Shown: positions 19,075-27,537, numbered from the stretch's first letter. The stretch is 64,000 nucleotides of DNA from Butyricicoccus pullicaecorum (GCA_018366195.1 JAGZIN010000004.1:60726-124725), one strand, 5' to 3'. Notes: generated from the sequence alone by a model not told the origin. Translations and numbers: made by a program.

Positions 19075-19103
19075 AAAGAACTGCTTTGCGGCAGTTCTTT
19101 TTC
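19075..19103 (+). terminator. Rho-independent terminator after the transglycosylase gene
   Basis: AAAGAACTGC - TTTGCG - GCAGTTCTTT followed by TTCT: a perfect 10-bp stem with a T-rich tail immediately after the stop. Confidence 0.9.
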
Positions 19104-19208
19104 TATGCCGTAAAAAGTATGCCCATAGACGACAGATTCTGCGTTTTTCTTGTCAATCTCTTTGCTGCGTGGTATGATAAAACAAGACCAAAAAGAATGA
19201 GGTGCGAT

Positions 19209-19631
19209 ATGCTGAAGATAACCCATTCCCCCGAGGAAACAGAGCAGGCAGGTGCAGATTTTGCAGCATCGCTGCTGCCGGGCGATGTCGTCACACTGGA
19301 CGGTGATTTGGGTGCTGGAAAGACTGCGTTTGCACGCGGCGTTTTGCGTGGGCTGGGATATAGTGGGCGTGTCACCAGCCCAACATTTGCCATTGCCAAT
19401 GTGTACCCATTGCCTATGACTACGGTGGTACACTTTGATTTGTACCGTATTTTGGACGAGGAGGCACTGTTTGAAATTGGGTTTGAGGAGTATCTGGACG
19501 GCAAGCATATTTTACTCATAGAATGGAGTGAAAATGCAGGTGCGCTTGTGCCGGATACACACAAATCGGTGAAGCTGACTTATGGAACAGAGCCGGAAAT
19601 GCGGCAATTGGAAATTGAGGAAAGAATATGA
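19209..19631 (+). CDS. tsaE: tRNA threonylcarbamoyladenosine biosynthesis ATPase TsaE
   Basis: TsaE is the ATPase that drives turnover of the TsaB-TsaD complex making t6A37 in ANN-decoding tRNAs. The 140-residue protein shows Walker A GDLGAGKTAFARG, the conserved TSPTFAI switch, VHFDLYR and LLIEWSEN. I chose the ATG at 19209 (MLKITHSPEE) with GAGGTG upstream; the open frame starts earlier, inside the preceding terminator. Its stop overlaps the tsaB ATG (ATGA). Confidence 0.95.
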   Translation: MLKITHSPEETEQAGADFAASLLPGDVVTLDGDLGAGKTAFARGVLRGLGYSGRVTSPTFAIANVYPLPMTTVVHFDLYRILDEEALFEIGFEEYLDGKHILLIEWSENAGALVPDTHKSVKLTYGTEPEMRQLEIEERI

Positions 19632-20338
19632 AGATTTTGAGCTTTGAATCGTCTGCGGTCTCCGCAGGCGTTTGTCTGACAGAGGGAACCGATGTAATCG
19701 CTTCTGCTTTCCAAAACTGCGGACTGACACATAGCCGTACCCTGCTGCCAATGGCAGAGCAGGTGCTGCACAATGTCGGACTGAAGCCGTGCGATTTGGA
19801 CGGATTTGCCGTTGCCGCAGGACCGGGTTCTTTTACCGGAATTCGAATTGGAGTGGCAACGGTAAAGGGTCTGTGCTTTGGTACAGACAAGCCCTGTGTT
19901 GGGGTCTCCACACTGGAGGCAATGGCATGGAATTTGATTGGTATGCAGGGGACTGTTTCCTGCGTCATGGACGCACGAGCAGGACAGGTGTATCATGCAC
20001 GCTTTGCACTGGACGGTAGGAATCCTCCTTTGCGCCTGACACCTGACCGCGCCATCACAATCTCATCACTTGGAGAGGAAATTGGACAAAATTCGGAAAT
20101 TTTGGTTGGAGACGGCGCAAAAATGTGTTATACTAAACTTATTGAAATCTGTCCGCAGATTGCAGCCGCTCCCTCTCATCTGATATATCCAGGGGCGTAT
20201 GGCGTTGCGATGGCAGCACTTCCGCAGTTTGTGTCCGGTCAGACGGTTACGGCACAGCAATTGGACGCTGTCTACCTGCGCAAGCCACAGGCAGTGCAAA
20301 TGCGGGAGAAACGACTTGCTGGAGGAAGTACAAAATGA
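19628..20338 (+). CDS. tsaB: tRNA threonylcarbamoyladenosine biosynthesis protein TsaB
   Basis: TsaB is the ASKHA-fold partner and scaffold of TsaD in t6A synthesis. The 236-residue protein shows the N-terminal KILSFESSAVSAGVCL strand-loop and the diagnostic AAGPGSFTGIRIGVATVKGL. ATGA overlap with tsaE upstream and with rpiB downstream indicates a tightly coupled operon tsaE-tsaB-rpiB. tsaD is not in the window. Confidence 0.95.
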   Translation: MKILSFESSAVSAGVCLTEGTDVIASAFQNCGLTHSRTLLPMAEQVLHNVGLKPCDLDGFAVAAGPGSFTGIRIGVATVKGLCFGTDKPCVGVSTLEAMAWNLIGMQGTVSCVMDARAGQVYHARFALDGRNPPLRLTPDRAITISSLGEEIGQNSEILVGDGAKMCYTKLIEICPQIAAAPSHLIYPGAYGVAMAALPQFVSGQTVTAQQLDAVYLRKPQAVQMREKRLAGGSTK

Positions 20339-20781
20339 CAATTGCAATTGGAAATGACCATGCAGGCTATGCGCTGAAGGTCAAGTTGATGGAAATGCTG
20401 AAGGATAAGTACGAGTTTACAGACTATGGCTGTTATTCCGCGGAACGCTATGATTATCCAGATGCTGCTGAAGCAGTTGCAAATGCGATTGTAGCAGGGA
20501 AGCATGAACGTGGAATCCTGATTTGTGGTTCCGGTATTGGCATTTCGATTGCAGCAAATAAGGTTCCCGGAATTCGTGCAGCGGCGTGTCAGTCTCACTT
20601 TGCGGCAAAATATTGCCGCTTGCACAACGATGCCAATATTCTTTGTCTGGGAGAGCGGATTACCGGTCCGGGAGAAGCAGCGGAAATGGTTGAGGTTTGG
20701 CTGGAGGGTGAGCTGGAAGGCGGCCGTCATCTGGGTCGAATTGAGAAAATTCATGCAATTGAAGCAAAGCATAGCAAGTAA
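20335..20781 (+). CDS. rpiB: Ribose-5-phosphate isomerase B
   Basis: RpiB interconverts ribulose 5-phosphate and ribose 5-phosphate in the pentose phosphate pathway. The 148-residue LacA/RpiB-fold protein shows IAIGNDHAGYALK, the catalytic cysteine loop GILICGSGIGISIAANK and the GIRAA motif. It overlaps tsaB by 4 nt and precedes upp, which would use PRPP derived from its product. Nothing is unusual. Confidence 0.95.
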   Translation: MTIAIGNDHAGYALKVKLMEMLKDKYEFTDYGCYSAERYDYPDAAEAVANAIVAGKHERGILICGSGIGISIAANKVPGIRAAACQSHFAAKYCRLHNDANILCLGERITGPGEAAEMVEVWLEGELEGGRHLGRIEKIHAIEAKHSK

Positions 20782-20808
20782 TTGCAAAACAAAGGAGAAT
20801 AAAGAAGT

Positions 20809-21438
20809 ATGTCGAATGTTCATGTAATGGATCACCCGCTGATTCTGCATAAGCTGAGCCTCATGCGTGACCGTCAAACCGGTGTGAAAGAGTTTCGTGA
20901 GGCAACTCGTGAGATTGCGATGCTCATGTGTTATGAGGCAACCCGTGATTTGCCGCTCAAGGAAATCACCATTGAAACACCCATCGCACATGCAAAAACC
21001 AGTGTGATTTCCGGTAAAAAGATGGCGATTGTTCCCATCTTGCGTGCAGGACTTGGCATGCTGGACGGTATGCTGGAGTTGATTCCGGCGGCAAAGGTTG
21101 GTCATCTGGGCATGTATCGTGACCCGGAGTCTATGAAACCGGTTGAGTACTATGCAAAGCTGCCAAGTGATATCGCAGAGCGTGATGTCATTCTGATTGA
21201 TCCGATGCTGGCAACGGGCGGGTCGGCAGTTGCGGCTGTAGATGCGCTGAAAAATCGTGGGGTCAAGCATATTAAATTTGTATGCCTGCTGTCTACGCCC
21301 AAGGGGGTTGACGCACTGCAAAAGACCCACCCTGATGTTGAAATCTTTACCGCAGCAATTGACCCTGAGCTGAATGAACATGGTTATATCGTTCCGGGTC
21401 TTGGCGATGCTGGTGATCGTATTTTCGGTACAAAGTAA
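20809..21438 (+). CDS. upp: Uracil phosphoribosyltransferase
   Basis: Upp makes UMP from uracil and PRPP (pyrimidine salvage). It has 209 residues with the family signatures: the N-terminal HPLILHKLSLMRD, VPILRAGLGM, the PRPP loop DPMLATGGSAVAAVD and the C-terminal uracil-binding VPGLGDAGDRIFGT. AAAGGAG lies before the ATG. It probably shares the transcript of rpiB; a clear terminator follows. Confidence 0.97.
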   Translation: MSNVHVMDHPLILHKLSLMRDRQTGVKEFREATREIAMLMCYEATRDLPLKEITIETPIAHAKTSVISGKKMAIVPILRAGLGMLDGMLELIPAAKVGHLGMYRDPESMKPVEYYAKLPSDIAERDVILIDPMLATGGSAVAAVDALKNRGVKHIKFVCLLSTPKGVDALQKTHPDVEIFTAAIDPELNEHGYIVPGLGDAGDRIFGTK

Positions 21439-21451
21439 TTGCAAGAAGAAC

Positions 21452-21483
21452 AAAAGGTGCTGCGGAAACGCAGCGCCTTTTTT
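21452..21483 (+). terminator. Rho-independent terminator after upp
   Basis: A stem of about 12 bp (AAAGGTGCTGCG / CGCAGCGCCTTT) closed by a GAAA tetraloop and followed by TTT. Confidence 0.92.
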
Positions 21484-21524
21484 GACATAAAATGTAAATA
21501 ATTTATGAAAAGGAGTTCTGCTTT

Positions 21525-21989
21525 ATGAAGCACGGAAAATTATGGAGGCTGCTTGCAGCGGGAATGCTGCTTGCAGCAATGACACTTTCTGGATGCGGGG
21601 GACAGAGCAATCCAAAGGAGAAAGATTATAAAACAAAAGAAGATGCCATTGCTGCTGCAACCAAGGAAGAACAAGAGGTTCTGACGGAGATTGAAGCGCG
21701 AGATGGCAAGGTAATCGTTGTTTGGACGAATTTAGCAGAAGATGCAAGTGTACCGTTCTCCTTGGGACTCGTCGAGAAGAATGATGAGGTCTGGAAGATT
21801 ACCAGTACAAACGGCGTGACAATGACAGACCGCTTTACAGGTTCGGGTATGTATCCGGCAAAGGACGGCTTAATTTCGTATGCAGTCAGTCCCTCTGAGG
21901 AGGACCCGATTCGTGATTCCTATGCAGAACACAAAAGCGCAAATGATTGGGCATTTCACTGGACGATTGTACCTGAGCTGCCTGTATGA
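21525..21989 (+). CDS. Small lipoprotein of unknown function
   Basis: A 154-residue protein with a lipoprotein signal peptide: basic MKHGKLWR, hydrophobic core, lipobox LSGC with the acylated cysteine near residue 24. The mature part (about 130 residues) starts with a Lys/Glu-rich linker and looks like a small alpha/beta domain (VIVVWTNLAEDASVPFSLGL). I do not recognise a family. AAAAGGAG precedes the ATG. It is a single gene between two terminators, convergent with the anti-sigma gene. Confidence 0.7.
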   Translation: MKHGKLWRLLAAGMLLAAMTLSGCGGQSNPKEKDYKTKEDAIAAATKEEQEVLTEIEARDGKVIVVWTNLAEDASVPFSLGLVEKNDEVWKITSTNGVTMTDRFTGSGMYPAKDGLISYAVSPSEEDPIRDSYAEHKSANDWAFHWTIVPELPV

Positions 21990-22006
21990 TTTTCGGATAA
22001 AATAAA

Positions 22007-22043
22007 ACAAAACGGTGCGGACGTTCGCACCGTTTTGTTTTTA
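22007..22043. terminator. Bidirectional terminator between lipoprotein and anti-sigma genes
   Basis: A perfect 13-bp stem, ACAAAACGGTGCG - GACGTT - CGCACCGTTTTGT, with T-rich tails on both strands, placed between convergent stops at 21989 and 22046. Confidence 0.92.
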
Positions 22044-22045
22044 TA

Positions 22046-22822
22046 TTAGGATTCTGTTTCGATAACAGCTTGCGCAGCCGCAAAGAATTCTTCGGTATCC
22101 CAATCACCGTCGCTGGAACCGATGCTGTAATGCAGTCCGTCCTGCTCCCATGAAATGGTGTGATACAGACCATCCACACGGGTTTCGGTGCCATAGGAGA
22201 TAAAACATTCTCCATTCTTTTCTGCCAGCACTTCTGCATCTGTTGGCTTGATGCTTCCGTCGGGTGGCAGGAAAATGGTTGGAATCTGGCGATAGGTTAC
22301 CGGAATGCCGTCAATTTCACGGGTATCAATCAATGTTTTATCACTGAGTGGTGCCCCAGAAGAACTGTTTTTGCTCTCATAGACGCTGAGGAACGGCTGC
22401 GTGTTCCCGTCCTGATAGGAAGCAGAAAACTCATTGTACGAGTATGCAACATTTCCATCTGCATCGACTGCATTGATAGGCACTACCTCCATGCTGTGGA
22501 AGGCTGCACTGCCCAAAGATTCCGGCAAGCGGACAGAAAATCCGGCCTGTTTTTCCAGCTTTGCTTCATCAGATAGAGATTTTGCTGCACCATCTGCCCA
22601 GGAATGGCTGTAAAGACCAACGATAGGACCTGCTGCAAATGCACCGGTCACCAAGACACAGACCATAGCAGCAGCGGCGAGGACAAAACGCATACGGCGC
22701 GGACGTGTTTTGGTGCGGTCAGCTTGGACTGCGTTCATAACGCGGGCGCGGAGCATGGGGTCAGGCGAAATATTCTGTGTCATTTCCTGCATACTTTCGT
22801 GCATGTAACGTTCAAATTTCAT
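22046..22822 (-). CDS. Membrane-bound anti-sigma factor of the adjacent ECF sigma factor
   Basis: A 258-residue single-pass membrane protein. A short cytosolic N-terminus (about 1-40, probable sigma-binding part), one transmembrane helix (FVLAAAAMVCVLVTGAFAAG, about 44-64) and an extracytoplasmic domain of about 190 residues resembling DUF4367-type sensor domains. The ATG at 22822 has GGAGG 9 nt upstream; the apparent earlier start is a TTG inside that ribosome binding site. It overlaps the sigma gene by 11 nt, so the pair is probably translated in fixed ratio. The signal sensed is unknown. Confidence 0.75.
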   Translation of the reverse strand: MKFERYMHESMQEMTQNISPDPMLRARVMNAVQADRTKTRPRRMRFVLAAAAMVCVLVTGAFAAGPIVGLYSHSWADGAAKSLSDEAKLEKQAGFSVRLPESLGSAAFHSMEVVPINAVDADGNVAYSYNEFSASYQDGNTQPFLSVYESKNSSSGAPLSDKTLIDTREIDGIPVTYRQIPTIFLPPDGSIKPTDAEVLAEKNGECFISYGTETRVDGLYHTISWEQDGLHYSIGSSDGDWDTEEFFAAAQAVIETES

Positions 22823-23351
22823 CAAAATCAACCTCCAAATGTGCTTTTAGCTGCTGTCTGGCATGGTAAAGTCTGGATTTTACAGTGCCTTCCAAACAGC
22901 CTGTTGTGCGTGCAATTTCTTTGACTGACATTCCGTTGTAATAATACAGAATGACAGTTGTGCGATGCTTGGTATCCAATGCAGCAAGTGCTTTTTGCAT
23001 GGTTTGTGCGCGGTCGGTACGCAAAAGCGGTGCACACGCATCTTCCTCTGTTGGTTCCTGTGTGTCGTAAAGCGTTTCAACAGGCATTTCCTTTTTGTGT
23101 TTGGCGCAAATACGCCATGCAGTGCGTGTTAGGATTCGAAACAGCCAAGCCTTGGCGCAGGCGGGGTCATGCAGCTGATGGAGAGACTGATAGCATTTTA
23201 AGAAAGTCTCCTGAACCGCATCTTCTGCATCAGCCCGATTTCCGCAAATCAGATAGGCGGCACGCAGAGCCTCGGTTTGATACGTTTCAAACAGCGTATC
23301 AAAATCCGGCACGGTGTCGGATTCGGTCATTGCAGGTATGCTGTATGCCAT
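22812..23351 (-). CDS. ECF-type RNA polymerase sigma factor
   Basis: A 179-residue sigma-70 family protein of the extracytoplasmic function class: region 2 (AAYLICGNRADAEDAVQETF, then FLKCYQ) and region 4 (ALDTKHRTTVILYYYNGMSV, then KEIARTTGCLEGTVKSRL helix-turn-helix). Region 1 and 3 are absent, as usual. It is followed by the overlapping anti-sigma gene. The target promoters cannot be read from the window. AAGGAG lies about 9 nt before the ATG. Confidence 0.93.
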   Translation of the reverse strand: MAYSIPAMTESDTVPDFDTLFETYQTEALRAAYLICGNRADAEDAVQETFLKCYQSLHQLHDPACAKAWLFRILTRTAWRICAKHKKEMPVETLYDTQEPTEEDACAPLLRTDRAQTMQKALAALDTKHRTTVILYYYNGMSVKEIARTTGCLEGTVKSRLYHARQQLKAHLEVDFDEI

Positions 23352-23454
23352 GAAGCTTCACTCCTTTCTTGCTTGTTCTGTGTAATAGAGCAGGGAAAGC
23401 GGAAGGGGGTTCAAATCAGACAAGAGAATTTTGATGAAATCGGTGGAGCGCTGG

Positions 23455-23492
23455 ATAGAAAAAGAAAGGCTGTCCCAGAATGGGACAGCCTT
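23455..23492 (-). terminator. Rho-independent terminator after the iolG-like gene
   Basis: On the minus strand AAGGCTGTCCC - ATTCT - GGGACAGCCTT is followed by TCTTTTTC. The perfect 11-bp stem lies 19 nt after the dehydrogenase stop. Confidence 0.93.
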
Positions 23493-23510
23493 GATGTGTG
23501 AAGAAAAAGA

Positions 23511-24536
23511 TTACTGCTGAACCTTTACGTAAATGCCACCGTTGCGGCAGGATTCGGTTGCAGCCTGAGCCATGTAAACTGGACGCAGACCATCAATCGC
23601 ACCAACTACAACAGGCTTGTCGTTGACGATGGAATCAATAAAGCACTTAACCTGCTCGATGAATGCCTGATTGTAGCGCTCGAGGAAGAACCACAGCGGC
23701 TTTTCGGAAACAGCACCGTCAGCAGTCATAACGGTAGTGGTATTCAGCAGGTCATTGCCGTCAGAAGCCATGCCCTTGGAGCCGAATACTTCAACACGCT
23801 GGTCGTAGCCGTAAACAGCCTGACGAGAGTTGTTGATGACAGCGATGCAGCCGTTTGCCATCTTCATGGTTACAACAGCGGTATCAACGTCCGGAATACC
23901 GGATTCCTCCTGCAGCTTCGGGTTTACCAGACAGGAACCAACTGCGGAAATCTCAACAGCCTCAGAACCGGTTACATAGCGAACCATGTCAAAGTCATGA
24001 ATCATCATGTCATAGAATATACCACCGGAAACCGCAACATAAGATGCCGGAGGCGGCTCAGGGTCACGAGAAGAAACGATAACGATATGCGGATCGCCAA
24101 CCTTACCGGACTTGACAGCATCTGCAACTGCCTTATGGTTATGGTCAAAGCGGCGGTTGAAGCCAACCTGGAACTTCACGCCCTTTTCTTCCACAGCAGC
24201 CATAACAGCCTTGATTTTTGCTACATCATAGTCAACCGGCTTCTCGCAGAAAACATGCTTGCCCGCATTCACTGCTGCAAGAGAGATTTCGGAGTGTGTG
24301 TCGGTGGAGGAGCAGACGAAAACTGCGTCTACATCCTTGTTATTGATAACGTCCATGTAGTCTGCAGATACGTTCGGAATGTTGCGGGTTGCGCACCAGT
24401 CACGTGCACCGGACTTGTCAATCATAGGATCTGCAACAGCAATCACTTCAACGCCGGGAACGGCATTGATGAGATTGTCAATGTGCAGCTTGCCGATACG
24501 GCCGCAGCCAACGACGCCAATGCGTAAATTTGCCAT
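23511..24536 (-). CDS. iolG: Gfo/Idh/MocA-family dehydrogenase, probable inositol 2-dehydrogenase
   Basis: A 341-residue NAD-dependent sugar/polyol oxidoreductase. The N-terminal Rossmann domain has GVVGCGRIGKLH, EKP (catalytic Lys, near residue 97) and the substrate-domain motif GGIFYDMMIHDFDMVRY containing the acid/base Asp-His region. The whole pattern (NRRFDHNHKAV, DTAVVTMKMANG) is that of IolG, which oxidizes myo-inositol to scyllo-inosose. I chose the ATG at 24536 (MANLRIGVVG) with AAAGGAG upstream, because the frame beyond it contains the promoter. No other inositol genes are present, so the true substrate may be a related polyol. Confidence 0.85.
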   Translation of the reverse strand: MANLRIGVVGCGRIGKLHIDNLINAVPGVEVIAVADPMIDKSGARDWCATRNIPNVSADYMDVINNKDVDAVFVCSSTDTHSEISLAAVNAGKHVFCEKPVDYDVAKIKAVMAAVEEKGVKFQVGFNRRFDHNHKAVADAVKSGKVGDPHIVIVSSRDPEPPPASYVAVSGGIFYDMMIHDFDMVRYVTGSEAVEISAVGSCLVNPKLQEESGIPDVDTAVVTMKMANGCIAVINNSRQAVYGYDQRVEVFGSKGMASDGNDLLNTTTVMTADGAVSEKPLWFFLERYNQAFIEQVKCFIDSIVNDKPVVVGAIDGLRPVYMAQAATESCRNGGIYVKVQQ

Positions 24537-24570
24537 AATACATATCTCCTTTAACTGTTCGATATGGTAT

Positions 24571-24590
24571 TTGTGCCGCGTTTGGCACAA
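24571..24590. promoter_or_regulatory. 20-bp palindromic operator in the iolG leader
   Basis: TTGTGCC - GCGTTT - GGCACAA has perfect 7-bp arms. It lies downstream of the predicted iolG start site and upstream of its ribosome binding site, suiting repression by the divergently encoded LacI-family protein. The assignment to that regulator is inferred from adjacency. Confidence 0.65.
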
Positions 24591-24609
24591 TTTAAGAACT
24601 GATACGTTT

Positions 24610-24638
24610 ATTATAGGAGCAATCGGAAAACAGAACAA
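24610..24638 (-). promoter_or_regulatory. Sigma-A promoter of iolG
   Basis: On the minus strand TTGTTC, a 17-nt spacer and TATAAT (24610-24615) lie about 75 nt before the iolG ATG. Predicted transcription starts near 24603, just before the palindrome at 24571-24590. Confidence 0.7.
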
Positions 24639-24732
24639 GTAGGGCAGAAGAATTTCGTGATATATTCCAAAAAAATGAGGATATCTTGTGCATTTTGCGC
24701 AGTAGTGTTTGCCGGGAATGGGTGTGTGTTGG

Positions 24733-24800
24733 TGTGCATTGTGCAAAATAAAAAAATGCACATCATTTCCCTTGTTTGGGGCGGAATCACATGATACCAT
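24733..24800 (+). promoter_or_regulatory. Promoter region of the LacI regulator with an inverted repeat
   Basis: TGTGCATT (24733-24740) and AATGCACA (24755-24762) form a perfect 8-bp inverted repeat. It lies just upstream of a plausible sigma-A pair TTGTTT - 17 nt - TACCAT (24772-24800). TGTGC recurs in the iolG operator, hinting at a common binding protein. The -10 is weak. Confidence 0.45.
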
Positions 24801-24833
24801 AACAGGAGAAGAACAGAGAACGGGGGATTCTTT

Positions 24834-25856
24834 ATGAAGGTTACATCACAGATGATTGCTGACCATTGTGGTGTTTCGCGCGGAACCGTTGACCGCGTTG
24901 TCAATGGACGCGCCAATGTCGCGCCGGAGGTTCGGGCACGTGTACAGAAAGCCATTGATGCGTTAGGCTATCAGACACCGGCACAGCGCAGGCAGATGCA
25001 GCCGGAACGGACAGAGCTGACCATTGGATTTGTCATTCCAAGCTGGGACGCCTATTATACACGTCAGACAAGGCGGGGAATACAGGCTGCCATGCGGCGA
25101 ATTGGAGATGCCTCTTTTCGGGTTGTGGTGCAGGAGCTGCGCGGACGTTCCAATAAGGAATATTGTGAATGTATTGCGGAATTGGAGCAAGCGCATATTG
25201 ATGGGCTGGTGCTCAATACGGCAGATACACTACCCATGCAGCAGGAAATCGACCGCCTGACGAACTGCGGAATTCCTGTGGTGACCTGCAATTCCGATGT
25301 GCCGGACGCAAGCCGTGTCTGTCATGTGGGACAGGATTTGGTAAAATCCGGACGTGTGGCGGCAGGACTTTTGGTTCCGGTGCTTGCCGGCGGCGATGTG
25401 TTGGTTGTTTGCGGAAATCGGGAATTTACGGCGCACAGGCTGCGGGTAGAGGGGTTTCTGGACCGCCTATATGAGCTGGAGGGTGATATTGGGCATGCGC
25501 ACGTGATAGAATGTATTGAGCGCTATGACCTGACCTATGATGGGGTGCTGACAGAGATTCGCAGAAATCCGCGCTTGCGAGCCATCTATATGGCCAATGA
25601 GAGCGTGAAGGGCTGTATGGACGCTCTTGCACGCGCACGGGTGCCGCAGCCCATTCATGTGGTATGCAATGATTTAACACCACATGCAAGAGAATATCTT
25701 GTGGAGGGGCGGATTGATTTTGTGGTAGACCAAGATTTTTCCGGGCAGGCACGCCGCGCGGTAGAGGTGCTTTATGACCTCTTGCATCGGGGGCGTCAGC
25801 CGGCAGGCAAAATGATTTATTTGCGCACCAGTATTATTGCAAGGGAGCTTTTGTAG
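24834..25856 (+). CDS. LacI-family transcriptional regulator
   Basis: A 340-residue repressor/activator. The N-terminal helix-turn-helix plus hinge (residues 4-48: VTSQMIADHCGVSRGTVDRV, then VNGRANVAPEVRARVQKAID) is followed by a periplasmic-binding-protein-like sugar sensor (about 60-335; IGFVIPSWDAYYTRQTRRGI, then CNSDVPDASRVCHVGQD). The recognition helix has TVDRVVN in place of the more common TVSRVLN, which suggests a distinct operator. Divergent from the iolG-like gene, with palindromes between them, so it probably controls inositol or related sugar use and itself. Confidence 0.88.
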   Translation: MKVTSQMIADHCGVSRGTVDRVVNGRANVAPEVRARVQKAIDALGYQTPAQRRQMQPERTELTIGFVIPSWDAYYTRQTRRGIQAAMRRIGDASFRVVVQELRGRSNKEYCECIAELEQAHIDGLVLNTADTLPMQQEIDRLTNCGIPVVTCNSDVPDASRVCHVGQDLVKSGRVAAGLLVPVLAGGDVLVVCGNREFTAHRLRVEGFLDRLYELEGDIGHAHVIECIERYDLTYDGVLTEIRRNPRLRAIYMANESVKGCMDALARARVPQPIHVVCNDLTPHAREYLVEGRIDFVVDQDFSGQARRAVEVLYDLLHRGRQPAGKMIYLRTSIIARELL

Positions 25857-25956
25857 CGCACAGCAGCATCTGTCGTTTTGACATGCGGAGTGAGGGGAAA
25901 ACGGCGGTTTTTCAGAGTTTCTTTGTGTCTTTTGTGTGAATCCTCAGGCGGTTCAA

Positions 25957-25985
25957 TTGACAGCATCGGGGGAGTGCCATATAAT
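25957..25985 (+). promoter_or_regulatory. Full-consensus sigma-A promoter of the RND efflux operon
   Basis: TTGACA (25957-25962), exactly 17 nt, TATAAT (25980-25985): both hexamers match consensus perfectly, implying high unrepressed activity. The predicted start is near 25992, five bases before the palindrome at 25997. Confidence 0.88.
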
Positions 25986-25996
25986 AAAATTATATG

Positions 25997-26016
25997 CCGA
26001 CCGACCGGTCGGTCGG
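25997..26016. promoter_or_regulatory. 20-bp perfect palindrome, probable TetR operator
   Basis: CCGACCGACCGGTCGGTCGG is a perfect palindrome built of ACCG repeats. It lies immediately downstream of the predicted start site of the efflux operon. A TetR-family gene is the fourth gene of that operon, so autoregulated repression is the simplest reading. Confidence 0.8.
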
Positions 26017-26061
26017 AAAAAGGACAGCAGCATTTCAGTCAGGAAAGTGAGAGTATAAGAT

Positions 26062-27537
26062 ATGAAAAAACGAATTTATGCAGCGGTGGTCGCCGGTACC
26101 ATGCTGACCGTGCAAACGGCTGGTGCCTTGGAGAGTCAGATTCCTGCATGGCTGGACCCAAGCGCGGGAGCGGTGACCGTGCCAACAGCGCCGCAGACCC
26201 AGCCCATCACGCCGCCGCTGCAAACACCGCAGGTTTCCTCCTCTGTGCGGATTCCCAGTACCGGTCAGCCTTCCGGTACGCCGGGAACAGTGACAACCAA
26301 TACCGGAGAGGTTTACCCTACCTATTGGCTTGGCATGTCGGTTGAGGAAGCAACCCAATATCTGGTCCAGCAGGACCCAGAACTTGCAAATGCAGAAATG
26401 CTGACCTATGCACAGATTGAACCGCTTGTACGGACACAGAATCGGACGGTTCTTGCAAACCGTGCGACATTGGACGGCATCAAAGCGGTAGATTTGGACA
26501 AGGCGATTGCAGACCTGCAAAATGCAATCCGTAATTTGGAGCAGGCAGCAGGTTCCATGCAGGAGCTTACCAATAATGTCATTCTTTCGCTTTCTACAGT
26601 CAATCCCATGGTGGAAAATGGGCAGGCAACGCTGATGATTGGCTCTGCAACGACCGTATTGCTGCAAAGCAACATTGCGCAGCTGGAGGCACAGATTACC
26701 CAGTTAAAGGAACAGGTCAAAAGCCTCAAAAAAACTGACTATGAGCCGTATGAACGTCAGTTTGCAATGATTGAAAATCAACTGGTCATGGCGGCGCAAT
26801 CCGCCTATATGGGGCTGATGACATTGCAGCAAAACTATATTATGGCGGCACAGAAAGCAGATTTAACAGATGTGAAGCTGCGCGAGATGGAAACTCGTTT
26901 GGCACTGGGGCAGGTTTCCCAGCTCAATGTGGACGAGGTGAAGCGGGCAAATACGCAGGCGCACAGTGCGGTCAGGACACTTTCTCAAACCCTGTATCAA
27001 ACAAAGGGAGATTTGAGCCTGCTTTTGGGCAGAGACCCCGCTCGTAATTATATGCTGGACGCCTTACCAGCAGTTACGCCGGATATGATAGCCCGTATGC
27101 GTTTGGAAAGCGACCTTGCGGCTGCCATGGAACAGAGCTATGATATTTATACCGCCGAGAAAGCGCTGAAGGACGCAAAGGACTTGGACGATGAGGACGA
27201 AGGGCGTAAGGATAAAATTCGGGCGGCAGAATATACACTGGAGGGTGCGGAGGCTGCTTTTGAGCAGAATTTTCACAAGCTGTTCCGTACCGTTGCAGAA
27301 AAGAACCGACTGCTTTCTGTTGCACAGGAGGCACTTGGCTATCAGGTGCGGGCAACCGATGCAGCCAAGCTGAAATATGAAAAAGGAACCATTTCCCGCA
27401 ATGGCTATTTGGAGGCAGATGTCGCAAAGAGTGAGGCTGAGACCAATGTTCTGCTTGCACAAATTGATTTGTATTCTGCCTATATGCAGTATCAGTGGGC
27501 GTGTCAGGGTGTGATGAGCACAACAGGAGGAATGTAA
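26062..27537 (+). CDS. TolC-like efflux-family protein in a monoderm efflux operon
   Basis: A 491-residue exported protein. A signal peptide (about 1-22, KKRIYAAVVAGTMLTVQTAG) is followed by a Pro/Thr/Gln-rich linker to about residue 85, then long coiled-coil helices (about 120-240 and 300-480) with two internal repeats, as in outer-membrane efflux (TolC/OEP) proteins. There is no lipobox. It precedes MFP and RND genes. In a monoderm it cannot be an outer-membrane channel in the usual sense; it may form a wall-spanning helical sleeve. It is first in the operon, with GAAAGTGAGAG before the ATG. Confidence 0.75.
   Translation: MKKRIYAAVVAGTMLTVQTAGALESQIPAWLDPSAGAVTVPTAPQTQPITPPLQTPQVSSSVRIPSTGQPSGTPGTVTTNTGEVYPTYWLGMSVEEATQYLVQQDPELANAEMLTYAQIEPLVRTQNRTVLANRATLDGIKAVDLDKAIADLQNAIRNLEQAAGSMQELTNNVILSLSTVNPMVENGQATLMIGSATTVLLQSNIAQLEAQITQLKEQVKSLKKTDYEPYERQFAMIENQLVMAAQSAYMGLMTLQQNYIMAAQKADLTDVKLREMETRLALGQVSQLNVDEVKRANTQAHSAVRTLSQTLYQTKGDLSLLLGRDPARNYMLDALPAVTPDMIARMRLESDLAAAMEQSYDIYTAEKALKDAKDLDDEDEGRKDKIRAAEYTLEGAEAAFEQNFHKLFRTVAEKNRLLSVAQEALGYQVRATDAAKLKYEKGTISRNGYLEADVAKSEAETNVLLAQIDLYSAYMQYQWACQGVMSTTGGM

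Noticed and set aside
20272..21453. A 393-codon open frame on the minus strand opposite rpiB and upp
   Set aside because: Both plus-strand genes are unmistakable enzymes; the antisense protein has no recognisable motif.
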